The notes beneath the pieces are model-generated. The model was given only the letters and a program-made list of their open reading frames with translations, ran no database searches and was not told the origin of the DNA. Shown here piece by piece: positions 28,608 to 40,036 of a DNA stretch of 64,000 nucleotides. Within the stretch, counting starts at the first letter, position 1; each line of letters opens with the position of its first letter. The translations under genes were made by a program, and so were the position numbers. The stretch covers positions 10,719,768 to 10,783,767 of the forward strand of contig NC_081337.1 in NCBI RefSeq assembly GCF_022539665.2, written 5' to 3'. Source of the stretch: Daphnia carinata (taxonomy: Eukaryota > Arthropoda > Branchiopoda > Diplostraca > Daphniidae).

Positions 28608-30172
28608 ATCCATTCGTTCTACTGTCGCATAACCCGAACGAGGAAAAACAAATTTTGTCAGGCACCTGTGCTCTCGATCCGTCAGTTAACGCCGCGCGCG
28701 GGCCAATGGAGCTTTCCACTCGTTGACTTGCGCGGTCACGTCCCTACCCTTTTTTTTTTCCCCTTTAAAGCAACATCGTTTTCTTTTTTTTTCTTTTTTA
28801 ATGAGCGTATAACAATCGATCCAATAGAAAATAAAATAAAAAACAAACTCATTTTTTTTTTTTTTTTTCTTTTTTCGTTGTTATGGGTGTCGCGCGTCAT
28901 TGGTATACTTATGCGGTTATGAGGGACAGAGCGGCCGTGGTCTATTGACCGGATCGCATGAATAGTTTGAATAGTCGTTCAACTGACATTATTTCTTCGT
29001 CGTGAAAAAAAAAAAAAAAAAAAAGAAACACACACACGCACACGAAAATAAGGACGATACGATCGCATATATGCCAACTCGAGTTAATTGTTGCTCCGGC
29101 GTGAGAGAGAGAGAGAGAGAGAGAAACGATTTATACGTTTAAAAAATGTGTTCCAGTTGAACTGGGCCCAGTTTCGCATGACTGGTGTTTCCCTATGCCC
29201 CCCTCCCCTCGAAAGGTTTTTCTTTTCAGCCCGGGCCCTCACAATACTGACGGATTTTATTATTATTATTATTATTTTTTTTTTTTCAACGGTACATCGA
29301 CATTGCCCTACTAGAGAGACGCGTGTTAAGGTAACGCAAGTTCGTGCAAATTGCAACGAACGAGGAGGCCTTCCCCCCCCACCCCAGAAACAAAAAATAA
29401 GAGGAGCGACGAACCCATCGTTTCTTCAAAAAAAAAAAAAAAAAAAAAAAAAAGAAAGAAATCTCACAAGAGTGCGTCCGCCCTTGCCACATAATGTCAT
29501 AATTAGATGACTTGGCCCTTAACGTTGTGCTTTTTCCTGTTTCTGGTTCCTGACTCTCTCAACCCCCTCCTGATTGTGCCGGGAAAAGCTCAGCTGGATT
29601 AGCGATCCAACTAGCCATAAAACATCGTCAAGTGTCTCTATCTTTTCCCACAAACATGAAACGACCCCACCGGCGATGTTGATTGACGTGCACAAGAAGC
29701 GCGCCCCCACCAAGAACGCAGTCAGCTGTTTATGCAATTTCAAGCCGCTTTTTTGTTTTGTTTTGTTTTTGTTTTTTTCCCTCTTTATTTGGATACAGAA
29801 TCTCTTCATTTTCATTTTTCTTCTTCTTCTCCTTCTTCGTTCTTATCCTTGCCGTTTGCGTTTTCTCTTTTTTTTTTTTTTTTTTTTATTGGCGCGCACT
29901 TAACGGCGGCTATGTTACGTAAAAAAAAAATAAATAAGGAAGCAGATGACTGTCATCATCCGTAATAATTGGCGTCCATCAGGGAACCGAAAAACCAGAT
30001 GAACGGGAACACAAGAAAAGACTATGAACATGCCCCCCCCCCCCCCGACTAATCAACAAGCGCTTAACTGGTCAGACGAGCTTTTGCTTTGGCAGTTCTT
30101 TTATTATTTTTTTTTTTTTTTACTTCTCATTTTCTTTTTTATTCAAAGCCAAAACAGTTACGACCTTTTTTT

Positions 30173-30212
<40 letters not shown>

Positions 30213-33200
30213 TGGAGTACACGTTGGACACATTGTCTATACAACTGCACTTTGCTTGACCGGAATTTTTCTCCTTTTTTTTTAGCTGATTCCCAAATTC
30301 AAAAAACGAAATCTCGTTTCGAGTCCACGCGCAAAACAATTCGAGAGAGTGGAGAGAGACAAAAAAAAAAAAAAAAAAAAAGAAAAAAGGGGGACAAATA
30401 ACGTTGAAAAAAACGGGTCGACATTTGTTTGGTAGAAAATGTTTTCGAAAAAAAAAAGCAAAATAAAAAAAAATTGAAAAGAGAAAGAAGTCAAGAGACA
30501 AACCAGATCCAAGTTGACATCATTCAACAAAAGGCAAACAAGAAGCAAAAAAGCAAATAGTACCGTAACAGAATGGGAAGAGTCGCCAAGTTTCAGGGCA
30601 CTACATCTCCTTTTAAAGGGCGATATTGTTATTCACCGTCGCTAACGCGCGCTCTCGTTTTGGCCAGTGGTGCTAACAGGCGATTGCTCTCTTGACCCGC
30701 TTCTTTCATTTCTACACATCGATCAAGTTTCTTTATTTTTATTTGATTTTTTTTTTTTTTTTTCCCATTTTCTTTGGTTTGTTTCGTTTCTTTTTCTACT
30801 CTACCGAATTCCGTGTGGCCGAAACACATCGCGTCACCGTTCCCCTTCGACACTAAGAAAACGTTACGACTATTACACGATGATGTTATCTGATTATTCG
30901 CGCGATCGCATCTCTGCGCGACCGATACTTAAAAAAGAAAATTTTGTTTAAGATGGAAAAAAAAAAAGAAAGAAGAAAAGAATGGACGCAGAGCTCAGTG
31001 ATACGAGTCAATAGCCAACCAAACAATAACAACAACAACAAAAAAAATATCTCGATATATTTTTATTGTTATTACGATGCCAAGGAGCCCGTGCTGCTGC
31101 ATTTAGCCGCAAACCGCCGCAACACGGATGGATTCGTTACACCGCCAAACAACGGACTTTTGGGCTCTTTTTTTTTTTTTATTCTTATTCCAACTGATCA
31201 TCAACGGCGACACTTTTGGTTTTTTTTTTTTTCATCCGCAACCGACTGGAAAAAAAAAAAAAAAAAAAAAATCTCCTCCTCCCTTCAAGAAAAAAAACTG
31301 ACAGAGAAAACTGAAAAATAAAAACAAACACGACGAAACGTAACGTCATTTTCGAACTAGCCATTTCAAGACCAAAGGCGAAAGAAGAGAGAGGAAGAAT
31401 AACGGAGAAAGGCGTGTGCTTCTTCATCCAGCGACCGACACGCCAGATGCTATCCGTCTTTTCCAGATCCGTGAACGAAAGTGCCGCTATGACTTAAAGG
31501 CATAATCCCATCTTATTTTCTTTCTTTTTTTTTTTTCTTATCTCATTTTTTTTTCTATTGTACTTTTCTTTTTCTCTTATTTTTTTTCTATTTTAAATTT
31601 AAAAGGCAACTCTGATGCGTTAGGGGCGATCCATCCGGTTGGAAATGGCCTGGGACAAGTTCAGCTGATCCGGCCAAGTTGATGGACGTTTCAGCCCTTT
31701 TTTTTTTTTTTTTACACAAATGCCATCAGTTTGTTCCTTTCGTGTGTGGAATTGTTTGGCTTGTTTGTTTTGTCTAGCAACGTCTATGCAACGACCGTCT
31801 ACGTAATAGATGGTCGTTGTCGTATCCCGCCCGTCTGTTTACGTATTCGTCAAAGGTATTTTGAAGGCTCTTCTGTCCTCCCCGAAGAAGATTGAGAAAA
31901 AAGAAAGAAAGAGGGGACAACAAAGACGTTGGGGTAGGAAGAATAGGCTTTGCCGAAAGGTAAAGAAAAAAAAAAAAGGTGACCAATGTTTCCTCCTCTT
32001 TCAGTCAAAGAAAAAGACAATCCACCTTGGCCAAACTAACGAAAAAAAAAAAAAAAGAAAAATAATAATTTTCGAGGCGATGGGAATGACATCGACATCC
32101 ATCCGGATGGGAGTAGTGAGACAAGTAGGAGGGGGGGGGGGGAATAATATTAATCAAAAACAGAAAGAAAAGCCTCTCTCTCTCTCTTTTTGAGTGTCTC
32201 ACGCTTGTCAGAAAGTCATTGCCATCCCCACCCATTCAGATGTGTGTGTCTGTGTGTGTGCGCGCAATTGAAAAGGAAAGAAAAAAAAAAGGGGAGAGGC
32301 AGATCGAGTGTCTTTTATACATCGCACACGCAACGATCGAACTCGAAAAGTGTTGAATGAGAAACACGAACAGATTGCCATTCACTTTTTGCAGGTGATT
32401 GGCGTGCGCTTCGTTCCAAGCGTAAAAAAAAAAAAACGAGAACAATTGAATGAATACGCCCCACATCAAGATCAAGGTTTTTTGGTGTTGTCCTCAAATG
32501 ATCAAGGGCGAATTATGAATATTTGGCAGATGCTAATGTTTTCTGTTCTCTCGACGAAAAAATTCACTGTGGAATTGGAGTGATACGGTAGAGTTCCGAA
32601 TCATCAACCGGAAGGAATCAATAAAACATTATCATTATTTTTTGCCGGACAATGCGCTAATGATGAGTTATTTGAGCTGGGTTTCTCGAAAAAAAAAAAA
32701 AAAAATATCCATTTCACACAGAACCATCACCGCATGTAACATACGAGGGGCAAATTGGATCGGGGAAGTACGACGCCTTACTCCCAGGCTGTTTGCACAC
32801 ATACAATTCATTAAAAGAAAAGAAAAAGAAAATGTGTGTGTTGGTCAAGAATAACATTCGTACCGAATGCCTCACACTACTGCCCGATGGGTAATATCGC
32901 TTTGTCATTTTCATTTTTTTTTTTTCTTTTTTTCTCTCTAGGTGTCAGTGAGCGAGAAAGAGAGAGAGAAAAATTCTGTTCTACCATTACGGTTTGTATA
33001 CGAGATGCGAGTTACACCAAACGTATAAAGGTTTTCGGTTGCGTATGATGCGCGCACCTCGGGCTGTTGGATTCCCAACGATCAGCACCTCCTCTTTGAT
33101 GTAACCCAACCATCCTCAAAAAAAAAAAAAAAAAAAAAAATCTTTTTTCTTTTGTTTGTATCTAACCTTTTCTTGTGTGTGTGTGTGTGTTAAATGGACG

Positions 33201-34015
33201 TCGGCGTGAGATAGCGGGCGCAGCTAGAGGTGGGGAAATGATAACGAGAGGACGCACATAGGATCTTGTCTGTACAGGTAACAGAGTCCTGCACTTTTAG
33301 TACAGACACACGAGAGAAGAAAAAAAAAGATGATAGAAGAGAGTTGTTTTTTTTTGTTTTATTCCTGATCCGACACACGTTATTTGATCGTAACCTGAAG
33401 GCCCGGATCTTGTCGGCCTCACCTACACTTCTCTAACACAACACGCCGTTTCAAAAAAACAAAAAAAAAAAAAAAAGAATTATAGAATTTTTTTTTTCGC
33501 ATCTTCTGCCATGGATATTGAACCTTCTCCTACTGCATTTCATTTTTTGTTTTGTTTTTTTTAATAGCATCGTCATATCCAGGAAGTCATATTTGACAAG
33601 CCACACAAATACAAATGGATATTTTTTTTTTTTTTTTTGAAAGGGGCAACGTCATGGCGGCAAGTGCCGCACAATAAAAAAAAAAAAAAAAAAAGAAAAT
33701 TGCGAAAACAATACCGACGTAGATGAAGCGCGGCAAAGACCTTGAGGGATGTACGCACATGAGGGGTTAGCGTACATGTTGATATTCCCGTTTTACGCCA
33801 TCGGGATTACCAATTTGAGAAGTACAAGGGAAAAAATAAACTAAAGATACACTGACGGTCTCTATTTGCAAAAATAATTTAATGCTAAATAGTTTCCCGT
33901 CCGAAATGGAGAGGCCAATTATTATTATTATTGCGCCTCACCATTTTCGAAACGAGAAAAGCTTTTTTTTTTTTTTTCTTCTTATATGTGTACTTTCTGA
34001 CCTTGCTATTTCACG

Positions 34016-34046
<31 letters not shown>

Positions 34047-37000
34047 AAAAAGAAAAATGTTTAATTCAAAGGACGTCACGAGACACACGAAATACAACAC
34101 GAAGGGCAGCACCTAAGTGACAAAGACAATCTTCATCAGGGGGGTTGCCTATCGATGTATATATCCTTCCTCCCCAACCCCTTATTATATAAACTGTCCA
34201 CGAAATTCGTGTGCCGACAGTTTCCACGACTTTTCACGAGCTCTTATTCTCCATTTCGTTCTTTAAAAAAAAAAAAAAATAAAATAAAATATTTTTACCG
34301 GCACGTTTTCCTCATGAAAGTTCAGCCCTTCCTCCCCCTCCTTTCTTGAAAAAAAAAAAAAGGAACCCTAACCTCACCTGACTGTTAAAAGGCACATCTA
34401 CAACCCCTCTAGTTGTGTGATGCATTTTCGTTTCGGAGTCGGTACTATAGAGCAGAAAAAATATACAAGACAACCTTTTTTTTTCCTCGTGTCATGTTGG
34501 CATGGCCGCAGGACGTTCCCAAGACCTTTGCTTTTCACCTCTGGCCACACAGCACACACATTTAAACGTTACCCGTGTGTGTGCTCTCTTTTCCTTCCTC
34601 GCATGACGTATATATATATATATACGCGTACGTATTGCAGCACATTATAAAAAAAAAAACGTTCTATCCTTTTTTTTTTTATATTTTTATTATTATGATT
34701 ATTTTACAATTTGGACCGTTTTAAGCTCCGCCTCTTTTGTTCCAAGCTCAGCTAAATGTTCAGCGTTGTTTCTAGTTACCTTTTTTTTTTTTTTTTTGGC
34801 AAAAAGAAAAATGAAAAGGAGGAGGGAAAAAAAAAATGTAAAAATTTTTTTTTTTCTTTTGGGTTTTGGTTTTGTTTCAACTTGGCTCAATTTGAAAGAA
34901 GTAATTTTTTGTTTCTTTACTGCCGGTCGTTTGGGAGCAATGAGGTCATTTATATCAACTTAACCACTCGCAAGACTCTTCTTCCTCCTACACACGACGA
35001 CCTGTGATTTAATGATCCACTTTTATTCCTTTTTCTTTCTTTCTTTTTCTCTCTCTCTCTTTTCCTCTCGTAATCCTTTTTTTTTTTTATTCGTAACCTT
35101 TTCTTCATTAAAAAAATTTAAAAAAAAAAATGAAAGAGTTTTATTCCGTGCTACATCAAGGCGGGCTTAAACACGTTCTGCTTCGCATTAGTTCATTTCA
35201 GGAAAAAAAAAAAAAATTTTGGTTTCACCCATTTTTGTACGTGTGTGTTTACGTGAGAACGTTAAACATACACGTAAGATATATAGGTGGTATAGTTGGA
35301 GTTGGCTGTCGTCGCCGTTGATTTCGTATCACTCCCGCCAGCATTTTCACAATCTCACAAGACACACACACACACACAAAAAAAAAGTAGAGTCCGAAAG
35401 TTAATTGCGGGTAGCGCATTCGTTTAGCTAAATTCCCTTGTTTTTTTTTCTCTCACTTCAAACTCTTTTTTTTTTTCTCTCTCTCTCTTTGATTCGCTTG
35501 ATAAAAACACGCACTAGACACTAACCAACCCCCTAATCATCGCCTATTTTTCTTTTCTTTTTGTCTTTACTCGGACTTCTGACTAAAAAGATTTCACCAT
35601 TCAATTTCGTGATAAAAAAAAAAAAGATGAATGGATTGGCAGGAGAACCAAAAAAAAAAAAAAAAAAAAAAAGGATTGCGTGTAAAAATCCGCTCGTGAT
35701 AGAATATCCATTAGTGACACATAAAAAAAAAAAAATAAATAAATAAGCAGACCGGTATGTTATTTGTTTGATGGTGGCTTGTTTTCCCCCCATCATCGAC
35801 TCTTTTGTTCTTTTTTTCGTTCTATAATCAAAAAATGTTGTTGTCCATGCAAATGCTATTCGTTGGAAAAAGAGAAAAAAAAAACAGGACTTTTTGGAAA
35901 TGGACCGTACATTTTTTTTTTTTTTTTGCTCCCCCCAAGTTCGTCTGATGTTCGTCTAACAGAACAGTCGGAGTTCAAAAAGTTCAGTCGATTACGAGAC
36001 AACTATCTGAAAAGGAAGACACGAACGCGATCATCATCGTCTATAAAAAAAAAGAAAAAACGAGACGACGAACGCGCGGGTATTTCCTTTTAACCTCTGC
36101 ACGTTATGCAATGCACAAATTCAAACTAAAAGGTTCTTCGTTTTTTTTATCCTTTGAAACAAAAAAAAAAAAACAGGACGGTGGTTAAGGTCAGATGATG
36201 GGAGGCGAGGTTAGAGGTGACTCTCCATAAATAATCGATTTTACATTACAATACATAAATACCCCATTTTTTTTTTCCAATGAGGAGAATGGCGAGATTT
36301 GTTCCAAAAAGAACTCGTACCAAACAAAACAAAAAAAAAAAAATGGTGGATTTATCGTGCAAGCCATGACCACAACAACAACAAAGGTTCTCTCTTGTGC
36401 GTATGTGTTGAGTCCATTAGATCTCATGGTGCCCTCGAATGACCAACAGACTGGCGGACCACTTTCACTGCGCTTAGTTATAACAATGAACAGCTTTCGG
36501 TGGACGGTACTGGCCTCAAAAAAAAAAAAAAAAATGAATATGATGCGAAGCGATAGGATAATAAGTTCTCCCTTTCATCTTGGAGAGAAGAGAAAATAGG
36601 AGAGTCTCAACGAACTAACGAGGCCTCATCTCATAGTTGACTCCATAAATAGGCAGAAGAAGAACCCCTGGGCTTTGTAATTGGACAAAGCGCATCAACA
36701 GAGAAGCGGACGGACTAAAAACTTCGAAAAAAATCGAGAAAAATCATTTTCTCCCCGCGTTTTTGAAAGTCAAAGTGAAGAAGAAAACCTCCGAGGGGGG
36801 AAACAAAAGGAGCGCGCTATCATAATTTAAATTTATCGGAAATATGAATCACGCCGATGGAGCCCCGGCCATATGTTCCATATGGATCACAACGAAAGAT
36901 ACTGCGCAAGAAAACAAACTTTTCTTGTGTTCAAGCAAAAAAAAAAAAAAAAAAAGAAAAAAAACCCTAGTCGGCTCTGTATTCGCTTTGTGAAGACGTC

Positions 37001-37392
37001 GTTGTTCCGATCGATTTCTCCCGATAACACGCAGCGGGGAACGTCAGCACCCATTCCTTCATTCAAAACATCTTTTGAAAAAAAGAAAATGGACGAACAA
37101 TAGAGGGAAGAAGAGAACGCTTGGTCCACTGTATCGTGACCGTGCCATAAGAGCGGCACCGTAGCGAATTTCGAATGCGAAGACACACACACACACAAAA
37201 AATAAAGAACGCGGGCCGTGCGGCGAAATGGAAGAGCGGAGGCGCTTCATAACGAAAAGTAGAGTGGAGTGGACTCACCAAGACTTCGTGGACAAGTTGT
37301 TGCTCGTCGAGGAGGACGATCTTGCAGTGAAGACTGGACACTTTGTCACCGAAACAATTGATTCTCATATTCAGGCCCAGAAGATTTTCCAT
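236..37392 (-). CDS. EPB41L4A: Band 4.1-like protein 4A (FERM protein), 18 exons, 3' end missing
   Basis: FERM-domain membrane-skeleton adaptor. Coding exons in transcript order: 37392-37279, 21551-21441, 21166-21124, 20638-20560, 16669-16572, 15320-15200, 14934-14847, 10633-10545, 9201-9138, 6934-6601, 4825-4732, 4638-4459, 4026-3853, 3739-3410, 3233-2973, 1929-1702, 1370-912, 833-236. Phases agree at every junction and the sum is 3465 nt (1155 codons, open). Residues about 20-305 are FERM lobes F1-F3 ([39 protein letters not shown]). An Arg/Ser-rich region and two motifs shared with vertebrate EPB41L4A follow ([12 protein letters not shown] then QLREIPY). The tail is Pro/Gln/Thr-rich with a PPPPYS (PPxY) motif, making the protein much longer than the roughly 690-residue human one. 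The start could instead be the ATG at 37368. The donor at 2973 was chosen on phase. A further exon lies beyond the window. Confidence 0.85.
479..505 (-). repeat. ACT trinucleotide repeat coding nine threonines
   Basis: Nine consecutive ACT codons on the minus strand lie inside the last visible exon of the FERM gene (about residues 1066-1074). All nine codons are identical, so this is a true microsatellite in coding sequence and should vary in length between individuals. Confidence 0.9.
1930..2972 (-). other. Intron 15 of the EPB41L4A-like gene
   Basis: This 1.04-kb intron lies between the exon carrying the LVDP/REIPY motif and the PPxY exon. It has fewer long homopolymers than the introns further right. 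Two plus-strand frames of 85 and 151 codons cross it but show no recognisable domain or biased composition. A small missed exon cannot be excluded. Confidence 0.55.
4826..6600 (-). other. Intron 10, homopolymer-rich
   Basis: This 1.8-kb intron holds many A and T runs, for example around 5066-5090, 5463-5478 and 6480-6510, and a purine-rich stretch near 6420-6450. No exon was recognised. Confidence 0.7.
6935..9137 (-). other. Intron 9, homopolymer-rich
   Basis: This 2.2-kb intron contains dense A and T tracts, GAAA-type purine arrays and a C run near 8227-8238. No exon was recognised. The frames crossing it are poly-Lys, poly-Phe or Arg/Glu low-complexity artefacts. Confidence 0.7.
9202..10544 (-). 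other. Intron 8, homopolymer-rich
   Basis: This 1.3-kb intron contains an A run of about 27 nt (9909-9935) and several T and A runs. I see no coding exon. Confidence 0.7.
11052..11083. repeat. Poly-T run, 32 nt
   Basis: Uninterrupted T run read directly from the sequence, inside intron 7 of the FERM gene. Confidence 0.9.
13306..13383. repeat. C16-A23 tract followed by T21
   Basis: A C run passes straight into an A run. An 18-nt spacer separates it from a T run. The A and T runs are complementary and could pair as a hairpin in RNA or single-stranded DNA. Confidence 0.85.
13716..13747. repeat. Poly-A run, 32 nt
   Basis: Uninterrupted A run, read directly, in intron 7 of the FERM gene. Confidence 0.9.
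14118..14135. repeat. Poly-C run, 18 nt
   Basis: Uninterrupted C run (G on the transcribed minus-strand RNA), intron 7. Confidence 0.9.
15142..15163. repeat. GT dinucleotide microsatellite
   Basis: About eleven GT units, 37 bp from the end of exon 6 of the FERM gene. On the transcribed strand it reads as CA repeats just downstream of a donor site. Confidence 0.9.
15321..16571 (-). other. Intron 5
   Basis: This 1.25-kb intron contains a G20 run (15698-15717), a G run near 16085-16098 and several T runs. I see no exon. Confidence 0.7.
15698..15717. repeat. Poly-G run, 20 nt
   Basis: Uninterrupted G run on the plus strand, read directly. Runs this long can form G-quadruplexes and are difficult to sequence. 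Confidence 0.9.
19480..19514. repeat. Poly-A run, 35 nt
   Basis: The longest clean homopolymer I found in the window. Another A run of about 22 nt follows 43 nt later. Confidence 0.9.
20111..20132. repeat. TC dinucleotide microsatellite
   Basis: Eleven TC units read directly, in intron 4 of the FERM gene. Confidence 0.9.
21310..21336. repeat. TA dinucleotide microsatellite
   Basis: About thirteen TA units, about 105 bp past the end of exon 2 of the FERM gene in the transcribed direction. Confidence 0.9.
22606..22636. repeat. Poly-A run, 31 nt
   Basis: Uninterrupted A run in intron 1. An A27 run lies about 280 bp to its left at 22324-22350. Confidence 0.88.
23671..23697. repeat. GT dinucleotide microsatellite
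   Basis: About thirteen GT units read directly, intron 1 of the FERM gene. Confidence 0.9.
25525..25562 (+). promoter_or_regulatory. TATA box followed by a palindromic CRE
   Basis: TATATAAG at 25525-25532 is followed by TGACGTCA (full cAMP-response-element palindrome) at 25555-25562, close to where a start site would fall. GGGCGTCAT between them contains a half site. The first ATG downstream opens only 16 codons. It could be an intronic enhancer, a noncoding-RNA promoter or chance. Confidence 0.3.
26748..26782. repeat. AC repeat running into CG repeat
   Basis: Fourteen AC units are joined directly to about four CG units. Alternating purine-pyrimidine of this kind is a classical Z-DNA-prone tract. 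Confidence 0.88.
27778..27801. repeat. GAA trinucleotide microsatellite
   Basis: Eight GAA units read directly, intron 1 of the FERM gene. Confidence 0.9.
28559..28606. repeat. A14-GG-T32 inverted homopolymer
   Basis: An A run is separated from a long T run by only two G residues. It is a near-perfect palindrome able to form a cruciform or an RNA hairpin of up to 14 A-U pairs. Confidence 0.88.
29103..29124. repeat. GA dinucleotide microsatellite
   Basis: Eleven GA units read directly, intron 1. Confidence 0.9.
30177..30205. repeat. TG dinucleotide microsatellite
   Basis: About fourteen TG units immediately following a T run, intron 1. Confidence 0.9.
34021..34046. repeat. TC dinucleotide microsatellite
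   Basis: Thirteen TC units read directly, intron 1. Confidence 0.9.
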
Positions 37393-37406
37393 GAAAAATT
37401 CCTTTT

Positions 37407-37426
37407 GTGTGTGTGTGTGTGTGTGT
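37407..37426 (-). repeat. CA repeat just upstream of the first FERM coding exon
   Basis: Ten CA units (minus strand) end 14 nt before the outer candidate start codon at 37392. They therefore lie in the 5' leader or in an intron ending at this exon. Confidence 0.85.
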
Positions 37427-40036
37427 TTGAATATATATCAGCGCACGCTCTAGAAAAAAAAAAAAAAATCCCAAGAAATAAAACAAAGAATGTTAAGAGA
37501 TACAAAAATGAGAGCGTGAAGAATCACGAAGAATGCGCTAGTACAAAAAAAAAAACATAAAAGTACGGAAGAATGTCGTCGTCGGTCGATGAAAGAATAG
37601 GGAGTATCAAAAAGAGTTAAAAAGCATTTCCCGAGAAAAACAAAATAAAATAAAAATAAGGTAAGTCTATGTCGCTTTTCGTCATCCCGGTTCCACGCTG
37701 ACGATTCGATACAAAAAAAAAAAAAAAAAAATGAAAACACGAAAAAAGCGCATCAGCGTCGGTTAGCACCGACTCTATTATCGCACACAACCCGTTCGTC
37801 CGTTGACTTTCTTTTCATTTGCAAAGTGCATCAGACGGGCAGATAATGGACACGAAAAGAGGAATACAATAGAAATAAGAAAAAAAAAAAAAAATAGGCT
37901 AGTCGCTGTTTCGTACCTTGAAACCCTTAGATGATTTTGTCAATAAGATGCTGGAACAAAAACCAAAAGTAAACAAACAAACAAAAAAAAAATCCAAATC
38001 AGGTTCAACAAGGCATCACATCGACGTTCCCGGTCGATCGGGAAAGCGATGGGAAAGAGCGGCTATAGGAGGAATCCTTTTGAGTGTCGAAGATAGGGGT
38101 GTTTGAATTTTAAAAAAAAAAAAAACTTAAAAAAAAAGGCACTGGAAGGAAGAACAGAAATACGCGCGCGGAGGTTTGCTTTCGTTTGAGATTCGATGGA
38201 ATGGGAGTCGACAGAGCGTGGAGCACGAAAATAAAAAGACGTCCGTACTTCAGGCAAGCACCTGAGCAACTGAAGGAGGGCACTGGTTGTGTTACAGACC
38301 ACAAGGAAGAATAAAAAAAAAAAAAAAAAAAAATGGAGAAGGCTGGAGCACCTAAGTTCCCCTCCCCCTTCACCAGACGCCAGCAGGTTTCATAGAAAGA
38401 GGTTCCGTCAGCGGAAAGCCCTCAAGGTGTGGGTACTATTAGGGTTGCCGTCAGTATTTATTTATTTTTATTTTCTTCCGTCGTCTCTTTAGAGCTCTTT
38501 TAAAAAGTACTTGGGCGAAATGAAACTGAAATATATCGAAAGTCAAGGTTGTTGTGTTAAATCCCATTTCAGTCCATGAGACGGACAAATGAACCGCGAA
38601 CTTCAACGAAGCCAAAAAAAAAAAAAAAAAAAAAAAGAAAAGAAAAAAGGGAAAGAGAGATAGAGACAATACACGATTCATTGTTGGCAACTCAGTTCCG
38701 TCCAGGTGTTAAATCATCGAGACAAGAAGAGCGGAGAGCGTGACGTTGAAGGAACAACTTAAGTTAACCGAGACAAAGCGATGCACCTCACAACGTGATT
38801 TCCTGATCCGGAATAAACGTTTCAGCTGTCGCCACCGGTTTTGGCGTCCGTCATTTGGACGATGCTACATGTCTTTTTAAATTATAGGGTTGATATGAAA
38901 AATTAGTCGAAAGAAAAATCAGGGCGTTGATCTTTCATTTTTTTAAAGACGGAGAAAAATGTTGGTGGACGCAAGTCTCGAGCGAGTGAGTAAAAAGTGG
39001 ATTTGTTTTGTTTTGTTTTTTGAAAAAGGAATGATGCCATTTCTCAGAGGAGGCATTTCTTTTTCTGCTTTGATGGCGGGTAGGGACATTCACGCAAGAC
39101 GCGCTCGAGATCGGGAGATTACTAACGACATCCTTTTTGCCTGGCTTTACCATGGCCTCGTCCCTCAAACGGATAGATGAAAGTATGAAAACGCAATACA
39201 AATGAAGAGGACGTCTAGTGAAAAGATGTATCGCTGACGAATCGGCACGACCTCGTGCTGTGACAACGAAATTAATCAGAAAGAAACCTACGCTAGATTC
39301 TTTTGCAGGCGAACGAGAGAGACGAAAATAATTGTGACCGTCATAATAGGCTCGTTAAATGGTACGCTATGAAAGCCATTTAACATACCCTCACGATCGC
39401 TTCGCCCTCGGAAAAAACTCATCAGTGCCATCTACTGATGATATACGACAAGCATGTGGAAATTCCATTTTATACGGACAGGTAATAGTTGGGCACCCCA
39501 TACACGATTTTGATCACTTCCATATGTATACACGGCTATAAAAGCCTCAGACTTTCCATTGGTACATTATTACCTTTGATCATACACTCCATTCTCTTCT
39601 TCTTTTAATGACGCCCGGCTTTTCATCGACTGTCGTAAAAAGAAAAGGAACTTGCTATGAATCTACCATTCGATTTTTGACTGTACGGCGTAGTTCTCAC
39701 CTGGGTTTTACAATGATCGTCGACGTAATCTCCCCGCACCGACGCATCAGCTCCAGGGATTACGACGTTCTTCCATTTAGGGAAAACTAATAATCATTTA
39801 TTAGCCTTGACTCACCCCGTTAATTGTAAGAAATTGATAGCGCCTAGCGCGATCAAGTGAAAGTTTTCTTTTTTTCTCGAGCCTTTTTAACTTATCAGTA
39901 ACTAACTGGGCTTGATTTTCTGAAAGTATATGCAACATCTTGGAGCAAAAGGAAATTATTCTTTAATGGAAGTGAAAGAAAAAATGATCCAAAGAAACTG
40001 GAGAACCTTACTGAAATAAAACGGGGCATTTAAGTT
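37427..40036. other. Upstream region of the FERM gene and intergenic DNA
   Basis: About 2.6 kb between the first recognised FERM exon and the 3' end of mRpL54. Homopolymer density is still high at 37.4-38.7 kb and falls abruptly after about 38.7 kb. The promoter and any noncoding first exon of the FERM gene should lie here. A TATA box with a short frame at 39537-39790 is listed separately. No other gene was recognised. Confidence 0.55.
39537..39790 (+). promoter_or_regulatory. TATA box followed by a 60-codon frame, uncertain
   Basis: TATAAAAG at 39537-39544 lies 64 bp before an ATG at 39608 that opens 60 codons, stopping at 39790. The encoded peptide has no domain, signal peptide or transmembrane segment that I recognise, and no AATAAA follows closely. 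It could be a small orphan gene, but both elements could be chance in a region that should hold the promoter of the oppositely oriented FERM gene. Confidence 0.2.

Larger units (their letters stand above)
21552..37278 (-). other. Intron 1 of the EPB41L4A-like gene, 15.7 kb
   Basis: The first coding intron separates the start exon (F1 lobe start) from the exon beginning ADTTGQDV. It is a continuous field of A and T runs of 10-32 nt, C/G runs of 9-14 nt and CA, GA, TC and GAA microsatellites. No exon, RNA gene or transposon was recognised. The longest open frame (plus, 22713-23492, 259 codons) is built largely from homopolymer translations. A TATA box with a CRE near 25525-25562 is the one regulatory-looking element. 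Confidence 0.75.

Noticed and set aside
1-38700. Transposons, SINEs or processed pseudogenes at the many A runs
   Set aside because: No transposase, reverse transcriptase, terminal repeats or repeated unique flanks were recognisable by eye; target-site duplications could not be tested without computation.
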